Shown in pieces: positions 45,695 to 53,837 of a stretch of DNA of 64,000 nt. Below the pieces are notes generated by a model. That model worked only from the letters and a program-made list of their open reading frames with translations, searched no databases and was not told the origin of the DNA. Both the position numbers and the translations under genes were made by a program. Source of the stretch: Colwellia sp. PAMC 21821 (GTDB lineage: Bacteria > Pseudomonadota > Gammaproteobacteria > Enterobacterales > Alteromonadaceae); the NCBI RefSeq assembly GCF_002077175.1, contig NZ_CP014943.1, positions 2,604,001 to 2,668,000 of the forward strand, read 5' to 3'. How positions within the stretch are numbered: the first letter of the stretch is position 1; every line of letters starts with the position of its first letter.

Positions 45695-47148
45695 TACGCG
45701 TCGCTACTCGAACTTTCTACGCGAGGCTTTCTACGTTTTCGTGTTGTGCGTCGAGGTCCATTTTTATTAGGCACGATACTTTTTACCATAACTTGCTGTG
45801 TTTCGGCATTGCTCTCTTGGAAGTCTCCCCACCACTTGGCAAGTTCCTGAAGCGAAGAACCTTGTTCTGTATGGTTATCTGCAGCAGTTTCTATTTCGGC
45901 GCGCAGTAACAAAAAGTCATATCCGGCTCTAAATTTAGGATGTTCAAGCGCTTTAAATGCTCGTTTGCCATCTCGGCGGGCTAATTTTTCTTGTAAAATC
46001 CAAATATCTTTCATTACCGCTTGAAAGCGCTTTGGTATTGCAATGCTGCGTTGTTGCTCTGACATTACTTCACTTAAGGCACCAAAAAATGCATCTTGTG
46101 GCGTGAGTTTAGTTTCACGATTTAAGCGTTGTATGTGCTCTTGCATGGGGTACCAAAGCATTGCAGCGAATAAAAATGCTGGCGTAACTCGCTGATCATT
46201 ATTAACACGATAATCGGTATTCTTCATCGCTAAAGCAATGAAATTGGCTAAATATACCTGAGATTTTTGATTAAGTTGTTGATCAACAGCTGGAAAAAAG
46301 TACTGAAATAAACTGTAATTTCTAAGAAGATCGAAGTTTTCTACCGCTTTACCTGACATAAACAGCTTTAAAAATTCTTCAAACAAACGCGCTGGTGGAA
46401 TATTCGCCATCAGTGGTGCAAGAGATTTTATTGGTGCTTTGGTATCAGCATGAATTTCCATGTCTAATTTTGTGGCGAAACGAATTGCACGCAACATTCT
46501 AACCGGATCTTCACGGTAGCGTGTTTCAGGATCGCCAATTAAGCGGATTTGTTTAGCGTAAACATCTGCAACACCATTAGCAAAGTCATAAACTTTAAAG
46601 TCTTTAGCTGAGTAATAAAGCGCGTTTATGGTGAAATCACGACGTTCAGCATCTTCTTCAATACTGCCATATATATTGTCACGCAATAGCATGCCATCTT
46701 CACTTTGCTTAGACGTTTTTTGACAGTTTTTATCTTCATCGCTGTCGTGATGCCCCCTAAAAGTGGCCACTTCAATAATTTCGCGGCCAAAAACAATGTG
46801 TGCAAGACGAAAACGGCGACCAATAAGTCGACAATTACGAAACAAAGCCTTAATTTGCTCTGGGGTTGCGTTGGTGGCAATATCAAAATCTTTAGGCGTT
46901 AAACCTAAAATTATATCGCGGACACCACCGCCCACTAAATAAGCGTCATAGCCGCCTTTATTTAAGCGATACAATACTTTTAAGGCATTGTGACTCATGT
47001 GTTTTCTTGATACAGGGTGCTGATCACGAGAAAGTATAATTGGCTGTTCAAATGATGGCTGTTTAGAACTGTTTTTTCGTGCTTTTCCGAGTACTTTTTT
47101 ACACAAGTTGATGACGCTTTTGATAATGGTGGACCCCAGTTTTATCAT
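45694..47148 (-). CDS. pcnB: Poly(A) polymerase I
   Basis: Adds 3' poly(A) tails to RNA and so speeds RNA decay. Nucleotidyltransferase head motif GGGVRDIILGLTPKDFDIAT with its aspartates and the RRDFTINALYY segment are clear. The C-terminal half carries the RNA-binding domain with RRDGKRAFKALEHPKFRAGY and a basic tail (RRTTRKRRKPRV). 484 residues, near normal for PcnB. Start ATG 47148 is the frame limit, with GAG upstream. Confidence 0.96.
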   Translation of the reverse strand: MIKLGSTIIKSVINLCKKVLGKARKNSSKQPSFEQPIILSRDQHPVSRKHMSHNALKVLYRLNKGGYDAYLVGGGVRDIILGLTPKDFDIATNATPEQIKALFRNCRLIGRRFRLAHIVFGREIIEVATFRGHHDSDEDKNCQKTSKQSEDGMLLRDNIYGSIEEDAERRDFTINALYYSAKDFKVYDFANGVADVYAKQIRLIGDPETRYREDPVRMLRAIRFATKLDMEIHADTKAPIKSLAPLMANIPPARLFEEFLKLFMSGKAVENFDLLRNYSLFQYFFPAVDQQLNQKSQVYLANFIALAMKNTDYRVNNDQRVTPAFLFAAMLWYPMQEHIQRLNRETKLTPQDAFFGALSEVMSEQQRSIAIPKRFQAVMKDIWILQEKLARRDGKRAFKALEHPKFRAGYDFLLLRAEIETAADNHTEQGSSLQELAKWWGDFQESNAETQQVMVKSIVPNKNGPRRTTRKRRKPRVESSSSDA

Positions 47149-47215
47149 TAAATTTCTCGCGCAATGATATAACAGTGTAAGGGAAAAGAGAATGAAAACA
47201 GTGTGAAAAAACGGC

Positions 47216-48121
47216 TTATAAAACTATTTCTTGTGATTTTGGCACTTGCATGATTGACCAGTGGGTGATCGCCCAGCTTAAAAGTTCAGTGACACTGGCG
47301 TATTTTAATTCTTTAGGGGGTTGTTGACCTAAGAATGTTAAGGCTGATAAGAGGGTAGGTATTGGATTTTTTTTATCAATTTCAGGCGCGTTATTTTGTT
47401 TGCTTAATTTAAAACCTGCTGCGGTTACCGCTAGTGGAAAGTGGCCAAACTTAGGGGCGGTATGTTGCAATATTTGATAAAAACTTAATTGCCGCGCTGT
47501 CGGTTCAAGCAAGTCACAACCGCGGATAACATGGCTAATATTTTGATAGATATCGTCAACGACTACCGCTAATTGATAAGCAAATAGGCCGTCTTTTCTT
47601 AATACAATAAAATCTTCTTGAGCAAGTGCTGTGTTGCACGTTACTTGGCCTTGAATAAGGTCATTATATTGTGAGATACCCAAGCTATTAATTACGCGAA
47701 TTGCACTGCTATTTTTGGGGTGCGCTAGTTGTCGGCAATGGCCTTGGTAGATGCCACCTGCTGCTTTAATTTGAGCGCGAGTACAACAACAATAATAACT
47801 TAGATTTTGTTGTGATAACTCGGCCAATACTTCACGATAAACCCGACTTTGCTGACTTTGGTAAAGTACATCTTCATCCCAATGTAGACCAAAAAGTTCT
47901 AGTGTTTTAAGGATTTCAGCACTTGCACCTGCTTTTTCTCGAGGAGGATCAATATCTTCAATTCTGACTAGCCATTGGCCGTTATTATGTTTTGCGTCTA
48001 GATAACTTGCCAAAGCCGCAATGAGTGAACCGAAGTGTAAAAAACCGGAAGGGGAAGGAGCAAAGCGACCACGGTATTGTTGAGCAATATCGGGTCGCAA
48101 ATATTTATTAAGTTCCAACAA
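47216..48121 (-). CDS. gluQRS: Glutamyl-Q tRNA(Asp) synthetase
   Basis: Attaches glutamate to queuosine at position 34 of tRNA-Asp; a GluRS paralogue without the anticodon-binding domain. It has RGRFAPSPSGFLHFGSLIAA (HIGH-equivalent), the zinc cysteines in YYCCCTRAQ and GHCR, and a KMSKS-like FKLSKQNNAPE. The start is uncertain: the frame begins with adjacent TTG codons at 48121 and 48118, only about 10 bp after dksA, and no clear Shine-Dalgarno is seen. Translation probably depends on dksA reading through. Confidence 0.95.
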   Translation of the reverse strand: MLELNKYLRPDIAQQYRGRFAPSPSGFLHFGSLIAALASYLDAKHNNGQWLVRIEDIDPPREKAGASAEILKTLELFGLHWDEDVLYQSQQSRVYREVLAELSQQNLSYYCCCTRAQIKAAGGIYQGHCRQLAHPKNSSAIRVINSLGISQYNDLIQGQVTCNTALAQEDFIVLRKDGLFAYQLAVVVDDIYQNISHVIRGCDLLEPTARQLSFYQILQHTAPKFGHFPLAVTAAGFKLSKQNNAPEIDKKNPIPTLLSALTFLGQQPPKELKYASVTELLSWAITHWSIMQVPKSQEIVL

Positions 48122-48132
48122 GTTAGAAGGTG

Positions 48133-48573
48133 TTAGCCTGCTAATTGACGTTCTTTGATTTCTTGTAAAGTTTTACATTCAATACAAAGGTCAGCCGTTG
48201 GACGGGCTTCTAAACGACGGATGCCGATTTCGATGCCACAAGAGTTACAAAAACCAAAATCGTCATCTTCGATAAGTTGTAAGGTTTTTTCAATTTTCTT
48301 GATCAGTTTACGTTCACGATCACGTGTACGTAATTCAAGACTGAACTCTTCTTCTTGAGCCGCTCGGTCAACAGGGTCAGGAAAGTTTGCTGCTTCATCC
48401 TGCATGTGCGTTACGGTACGGTCTACTTCTTGACGAAGTTGTATACGCCACGCGTCTAGAATTTTCTTGAAATGTTCTAGTTGCGCAGCGTTCATGTATT
48501 CTTCTTTGGACTTTTCAACGTAAGGGTTAACGCCTGCTAATGCTAAAATACCCAATGTTTTCTGTGTTGGCAT
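48133..48573 (-). CDS. dksA: RNA polymerase-binding transcription factor DksA
   Basis: Works with ppGpp to tune rRNA and amino-acid promoters. The 146-residue protein has the coiled-coil (about 30-110, with the [12 protein letters not shown] tip) and the zinc finger CNSC-x17-CIEC. ATG 48573 is set by AGGAG 7 bases upstream and by the [19 protein letters not shown]-terminus; the frame extends to 48636. It is first in dksA-gluQRS, behind sfsA, as in E. coli. Confidence 0.97.
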   Translation of the reverse strand: MPTQKTLGILALAGVNPYVEKSKEEYMNAAQLEHFKKILDAWRIQLRQEVDRTVTHMQDEAANFPDPVDRAAQEEEFSLELRTRDRERKLIKKIEKTLQLIEDDDFGFCNSCGIEIGIRRLEARPTADLCIECKTLQEIKERQLAG

Positions 48574-48870
48574 GGTAATTCTCCTAATGCTACTAGACCT
48601 AAATCGATGAATATAGGTTACTTCATGTAACTTCATCGCTTGGTTGCAACCGCCAATTTATATAGGCTTAAAATATCCCACATATATTGTGTTAGCTCAT
48701 ACGAAATTCAAGGCTGAATTGATAAATAATTACGATAAAAATGATAAATATTTTTTAATTTAAATCGCTGTCTAAACTTTAACCAAGGTGACAATAAATT
48801 TTGAGCAAGCTCTTTTAGCAAGTTTATAGCCCTCCCGTCAATCATTATCGTCGCTATTTATTTGTTGTCG

Positions 48871-49581
48871 TTAAAGTATTACCGGCGCTTTATTGGCTAA
48901 AGTGACAATAAAACTGGTTTCCGCTTTTTGGAATATAGCTTTGTAAGCTATGATTTCAACGCCTTGTTGGCTCGCTTCACGCAATAATGTTGTGTATTTG
49001 GCATCAATATGTTCTGCAGGTTTTATATCATTGATACCAGAATGAAGTATGGCAAATAAAAGTACGGCTCGGTGACCTTTTTCTGCCATCGCTATTAACT
49101 CACGTAAATGTTTTTGCCCACGTAGCGTAACTGCATCTGGAAAATAGCCTTGATCTTCTTCTAATAAGGTAACACTTTTGACTTCAATAAAAGTTTCACG
49201 GCCGGCTTTATCTACAAGGTGAAAATCAATTTTACTATTTTCTTCACCATATTTTACTTCACGGTTTAATGTTTCAAAACCTTGTAACTCTGTAATAGTG
49301 CCATTTAAAATAGCTTGTTCCGCCAATTGATTTGCGCGAATGGTATTAACACAAATAAAATGATTTTTGTCAGTTTGTGTTAATTCCCAGCTAAAGGGAT
49401 ATTTCCGTTTAAGGTTGTCAGAAGTGCTATACCAAACTGTATCATCGGGCACAGCACAGCCAGTCATAGCGCCTGTATTTGCAACATGGATTGTACAATC
49501 ACTTCCATCTTCTAAGGTAATGTCGGCAAGAAAACGTTTGTATCGTTGAATTAAGCTGGCTTTTTTAAGGTTAATTTCCAT
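48871..49581 (-). CDS. sfsA: SfsA family sugar-fermentation protein
   Basis: The E. coli protein stimulates maltose utilisation when overexpressed and binds DNA; its biochemical role is unclear. The 236-residue product has [17 protein letters not shown], the family [14 protein letters not shown] and the nuclease-like [20 protein letters not shown] with FIEVKSV. It lies about 300 bp before dksA on the same strand, in the same order as E. coli. Confidence 0.93.
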   Translation of the reverse strand: MEINLKKASLIQRYKRFLADITLEDGSDCTIHVANTGAMTGCAVPDDTVWYSTSDNLKRKYPFSWELTQTDKNHFICVNTIRANQLAEQAILNGTITELQGFETLNREVKYGEENSKIDFHLVDKAGRETFIEVKSVTLLEEDQGYFPDAVTLRGQKHLRELIAMAEKGHRAVLLFAILHSGINDIKPAEHIDAKYTTLLREASQQGVEIIAYKAIFQKAETSFIVTLANKAPVIL

Positions 49582-49669
49582 TGAGCTAAATATGTTATAA
49601 ATTTTGCTTATTTTACGTTATACAGCGTTGAACTGCTAATTGCTTAGCAGATCTCTTATTTACTTTCAG

Positions 49670-50509
49670 TTACCTAGGTTGGCTGAGGTTGATATTTTTT
49701 GCCATGTACAAATCGTCATACTTCAAACCTCCGTTGCCATAAGGGTGTGACTTTGGGCCGGTATTACAATTCATTAAAAAATAAATAAGCGGTAATTCTC
49801 TTGCCATTCTAAATGTGGCATTTGAAAATACTTTTGTTTGTTTGGGGAACTCATCTCCGCCTTGAATGTAGAGATCATACTTTTGTCCGTTGTCACTTAT
49901 TGAAGCATTATTAACTACATACCATATTTGATACCAAGTGCCTGGTATTAAAGGTTTCGCATCTTTTTGGCTCAGTGGGTTGATAATATTAGCGTAGCCT
50001 TGCTGCACTTTTACCATTAGCGCGCCAGTATTGACCCGGCCGTTAGATTCAGTTTTATCGCTTACTCTAATCGTAGGCTCAAAGGCATTGTAATCGTTGA
50101 GTTCAATATCCATTGGCTGCATATTACTGAGACCAAAAGCATGGTTATTAGGAAATGATTCAACATTTATTCGGCTATAAAAAGTATAGGTTTCTCCTAC
50201 TTCTACTGGTTTGGGTAACTTTTTATAAGTTAAGGCTTTTCTGTTGCCTATAATATTATCTTCAGCTGGCTTTTTAATGAGGTATGAGTTTGCATGCTGA
50301 CTTTCACGCCTTTGTTCTGTTACTTGAGGATTAGCTATTTTAGGTGAAGTGTCATTTTTAGTATCTGCTTTAGTCCAAGCTTGAGCGCTGTTTATTTGTT
50401 CAAAATTGTCTATTAAGATCCAAGCGTTTCCTTGTGCTTGAGAATAACTTGATAAAAATAGCAAAATTACCATTAATAAATAAGTAAATTTATAGTGACT
50501 CAAGCGCAT
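49670..50509 (-). CDS. Secreted protein of unknown function, 279 residues
   Basis: A clean signal peptide (ending SYSQAQ) is followed by a beta-rich body. Segments such as AWILIDNFEQINSAQAWTKA, GETYTFYSRINVESFPNNHA, PGTWYQIWYVVNN and the late GGLKYDDLYMAKN resemble jelly-roll or LamG-type folds seen in polysaccharide-binding proteins, but I cannot name the family. No catalytic motif is visible and no other secreted or glycan gene is adjacent. It separates sfsA from pepB. Confidence 0.7.
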   Translation of the reverse strand: MRLSHYKFTYLLMVILLFLSSYSQAQGNAWILIDNFEQINSAQAWTKADTKNDTSPKIANPQVTEQRRESQHANSYLIKKPAEDNIIGNRKALTYKKLPKPVEVGETYTFYSRINVESFPNNHAFGLSNMQPMDIELNDYNAFEPTIRVSDKTESNGRVNTGALMVKVQQGYANIINPLSQKDAKPLIPGTWYQIWYVVNNASISDNGQKYDLYIQGGDEFPKQTKVFSNATFRMARELPLIYFLMNCNTGPKSHPYGNGGLKYDDLYMAKNINLSQPR

Positions 50510-50703
50510 TTATTTGAAAACCTTATTTTGAAAATATTATAATATAAAAGCTTAAAAATATTAATCTATTAAAGCTTTATTGACTGATCTAATATTTAGT
50601 ATGAACCGAATCAAAAATCCTGTTTGGTCAACTAAGTGTTTAGGTTAATTATTTACTTATGTAGTGTAAACTATCAGCTTAAAATAAATGTAAAGGCGAT
50701 AAC

Positions 50704-52011
50704 ATGACAACAGTTAATTCCGCTCCAGTTTCAATAACGTTAACAACAACTAATAATGCACAGGGTTGGCAGCAAGATAAAACACTGCAAATTTCTGAAG
50801 ATAATATTGCTATTTATTTACCTCAAGATGCCGCTTATCGCTTACGAAAAATTCAAATGGCAGCGCGCAAAATAGAAAAATTAGACATAGAACATGCAGC
50901 TTTAGCAGGCGATGCATGGGATGAAGCGAGTCAGTGGGCATTTGCTTTAGGTTTTAGCTGTGTCAATAAATTAGAAAACATCAGTTTTTGTGGTGAACCA
51001 GCCTTAATCGAGCGCTTGAACAATAAATTAGCTGTTTATGCTTGGAGTCGTGACTTAACGAATCAAACACCTGCTGAGCTTTACCCATTAAAGTTGGCAC
51101 AATTAGCCTCAGACTATATTAAAAACCTTGCACCAGAGCATGTTTCTACTCGCCTTATTCAAGGTGAAGCGCTGAAAGAACAACAATGGATGGGTATCTA
51201 CAACGTTGGTAAAGGCAGTATTAACGAACCATGTTTGCTTGAGCTTGATTTTAACCCTACTGGTGACAACAACGCACAGGTAACCGCATGTTTAGTTGGT
51301 AAAGGAATTACTTTTGACAGTGGTGGTTATAGCATTAAAAGTAACGCCGGTATGTTTGATATGAAATGCGATATGGGCGGTGCTGCGGTTGTTGCTGGCG
51401 CGTTAGCTTTGGCAATGAAGCAAGGTTTGAATCAACGAGTTAAGTTGTACCTTTGCTGTGCAGAAAACATGATCAGCCGCGACGCTTATAAACTTGGCGA
51501 TATTATTACTTATAAAAATGGCGTAACTTGTGAAATTGCTAACACCGATGCAGAAGGTCGTCTTGTACTTGCTGATGGCTTAATGGCGGCAAGTGAAACA
51601 GGCGCGCCAATGATTATCGATGCGGCTACGTTAACGGGCGCTGCAGTTGGTGCAACAGGTGGTGATTACACGGCATTATTCGCACTTGATAATGACGCAG
51701 CAGCAAAAGCACAAGCTTCAGCAAAAGCTACCGGTGAAGCAATTTGGCAATTACCTTTAGAGCCTTGGCATCAAGATAAATGTCCATCGGTATTTGCTGA
51801 TACGGCAAATAGTCGCACAGTAAAAGGTGGTGGTGCTGGTGGTGCAAGTAATGCTGCAGGATTTTTATCACGCTTTGTAGATAATGGCGGTGCTGGTTGG
51901 TTACATTTTGATTTAGCAGGCGCGTATAACGGTGCTGAATCTGGCTTATGGGCCGCGGGCGCAACTGGTCTTGGTATTGCTACTATTGCAGATTTGATAT
52001 CTAACCATTAG
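50704..52011 (+). CDS. pepB: Aminopeptidase B (M17 leucyl aminopeptidase family)
   Basis: Cytosolic two-metal aminopeptidase of 435 residues. The M17 core is present: KGITFDSGGYSIKSNAGMFD with lysine and aspartate ligands, MGGAA, NTDAEGRLVLADGL (the signature) and DAATLTGAA. The short N-terminal domain and overall length favour PepB over PepA (about 500 residues). AAAGGCG before the ATG supports the start. It has no operon partner. Confidence 0.93.
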   Translation: MTTVNSAPVSITLTTTNNAQGWQQDKTLQISEDNIAIYLPQDAAYRLRKIQMAARKIEKLDIEHAALAGDAWDEASQWAFALGFSCVNKLENISFCGEPALIERLNNKLAVYAWSRDLTNQTPAELYPLKLAQLASDYIKNLAPEHVSTRLIQGEALKEQQWMGIYNVGKGSINEPCLLELDFNPTGDNNAQVTACLVGKGITFDSGGYSIKSNAGMFDMKCDMGGAAVVAGALALAMKQGLNQRVKLYLCCAENMISRDAYKLGDIITYKNGVTCEIANTDAEGRLVLADGLMAASETGAPMIIDAATLTGAAVGATGGDYTALFALDNDAAAKAQASAKATGEAIWQLPLEPWHQDKCPSVFADTANSRTVKGGGAGGASNAAGFLSRFVDNGGAGWLHFDLAGAYNGAESGLWAAGATGLGIATIADLISNH

Positions 52012-52301
52012 CACCCTGATAATAACGCATTGATGAGGATGGCGGAGGTTACGAGCCTTGGCTATTCGCAAGCGGTGGCAGTGGTGTAAAAAGCTGAGAC
52101 TGATCCCGCTATTTGTTAAGTGCCCAGCAAAAATATATATTTATGCCTTGATGCTGATCTTCAGTTTCAAGGCATATTGCATTAGTCGGTCGTTATTTAT
52201 GCTGCCAACTTGCAGGGAAGCTAAAGATCTATTTTTACAGTAATCTGTGCAACTATCAAAAACTGAAATAATATTTTCGTTGGTATTTAAAAGGTAAAAC
52301 C

Positions 52302-52490
52302 ATGATTAATTATACTTACGTGGGATATTACATTTTGTTTTCATTGGTTTTAGCGGCTGTTGCATATTTTGTATTGCAAACTAAAAGTCCTAAGCCTCTA
52401 AAAGATGCATTATTCATTTTACTTGCGATGGTTTTTCCACCGTTAGCGTTAATTATCTTTTTATATACTTTTTTTAAAGCACCCAAATAA
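52302..52490 (+). CDS. Small two-helix membrane protein, 62 residues
   Basis: Two hydrophobic helices (YYILFSLVLAAVAYFVLQ and ALFILLAMVFPPLALIIFLY) with a basic turn between. AAAGG lies 6-7 bases before the ATG. Several small inner-membrane proteins of this shape exist in marine gammaproteobacteria, but no family name applies. It stands alone after pepB, with an imperfect hairpin (52142-52176) upstream. Confidence 0.6.
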   Translation: MINYTYVGYYILFSLVLAAVAYFVLQTKSPKPLKDALFILLAMVFPPLALIIFLYTFFKAPK

Positions 52491-52582
52491 TCGCTATAAA
52501 ATTACTTCCTAGCGATGGTTGATAAATTTTAGTATTGGCTTTAATTGGCTGATATTGGGCTATTGTTGATTTTCTAAACTTG

Positions 52583-52984
52583 TTAGCTGCGTTGTAAATA
52601 TTGTTCTAACCAAGATTTTGCACTGTTGATATCGCTAAATACGTAAAAGGTAATATTACAGGCTTGATAAATTCTTCGTAGTTGTAATTGTTGAATATCG
52701 GCAGTGCTGCTATCAATTAAAACACTCGCGTTGGCGACTAACCCCTGTTTTACACGGTATTTATTGACCTTGATTAGCGCTTCTTCAGCTTCAGGTGAAA
52801 AAACACTGTTACCATAAAAAGCAATTAATAAGCCCCAAGGTTGACCAGAAAATTGATCACAAGCGCTGTACATATCCTCGATGTATTTTTCTGTTACGCG
52901 GTCATTAAATGGACCAAAGGCTTCTACTTGTAAAATGTTCGATCGCGATGCTATTGAATATTTATCTTCTACTATGGTTTCCAT
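52583..52984 (-). CDS. Hypothetical protein with STAS/SpoIIAA-like pattern
   Basis: 133 residues. ATG 52984 is chosen because GGAG lies 7 bases upstream; the frame continues to 53113 but that start would overlap thpR. The pattern of short strands and helices (ILQVEAFGPFNDRVTEKYIE, SGQPWGLLIAFYGNSV, ASVLIDSSTADIQQLQLRRI) suggests a SpoIIAA-like regulatory fold; this is a guess from pattern only. No signal peptide. It follows thpR on the same strand. Confidence 0.6.
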   Translation of the reverse strand: METIVEDKYSIASRSNILQVEAFGPFNDRVTEKYIEDMYSACDQFSGQPWGLLIAFYGNSVFSPEAEEALIKVNKYRVKQGLVANASVLIDSSTADIQQLQLRRIYQACNITFYVFSDINSAKSWLEQYLQRS

Positions 52985-53094
52985 TGTCCAACTCCATTTC
53001 AAACAGGGTGCTAAGTGATAGCAGTATTTTTCACTCTTGCCAAGTAAGCATAGATTTAAATTATTGCCAGTTTTATTTGTATATAAAATAACCG

Positions 53095-53670
53095 TTAAAT
53101 GTTTATTTTCCAAGTTTTAACTGGCTCATATCTTACGCCTTTCTCAGAAGAATATGAGTGATACAAGCTAAAGCTCGTAATACTTAATCGTTGTTTAAAC
53201 GCTATTTCTTGCAGGGGGATGTTGGTGTTAGGCAATGAAAATTTTGCTTTACGATATAAGCTTAGATGCGGCTGATAACCGTTGTTTTTAATCGATATAT
53301 CGCAATTTAAGCTTAATTCCACCATCGTTTTATTTACATAAATTAACCAGTCAGGGCATACCGTTGGCATAAGATGTAATACTTGAGCGGTTTTGAAATA
53401 ACCCACCTTTGACAATAGCAAAGACAAGGTTTTAGTGTTTTCAACTAAAGGCTTTAGTTGTTGTTGAATCATGTTGTGCTGCTGGCTAATTAATTGCTCT
53501 AAATTCGCTTGTTGATCGTCACTGACTAAACCGAGAAAGGCCAAGGTTACATGAAAGTTTTGCTTATCAATTGCTCTAAAGGGTAACGGTAAATATTGCG
53601 CTCGCCATTGAGCAATTTTCTCTTTATCAACGCCTGAAATATCTAAGGCAAGAAACATGCGTTTATTCAT
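53095..53670 (-). CDS. thpR: RNA 2',3'-cyclic phosphodiesterase (2H/LigT family)
   Basis: Opens 2',3'-cyclic phosphates on RNA and ligates tRNA halves in vitro. The two H-x-T/S-x motifs are HVTLAFLG (near residue 40) and HLSLYRK (near residue 145); the second has Ser in place of Thr. Length 191 residues. ATG 53670 has AAAGGAG upstream, so the extra frame to 53694 is ignored. E. coli keeps thpR next to hrpB, as here (divergent in this window). Confidence 0.9.
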   Translation of the reverse strand: MNKRMFLALDISGVDKEKIAQWRAQYLPLPFRAIDKQNFHVTLAFLGLVSDDQQANLEQLISQQHNMIQQQLKPLVENTKTLSLLLSKVGYFKTAQVLHLMPTVCPDWLIYVNKTMVELSLNCDISIKNNGYQPHLSLYRKAKFSLPNTNIPLQEIAFKQRLSITSFSLYHSYSSEKGVRYEPVKTWKINI

Positions 53671-53837
53671 TACTACTCCTTTCCTTAGATACATAATAAA
53701 AGTGATTATTGTTTTAGCTATTTACAATTTAAAAATGCTTTTAATTGCTTAGACATAATTGTCAATTAAAGCTACAACCTTGATATGTTAACATTACAGC
53801 CATAAAACTTTAAATTTACAACAACGCTATATAATTT

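Noticed and set aside
52058-52243. A 61-codon frame after pepB
   Set aside because: No ribosome site; composed of a hairpin and its flanks.
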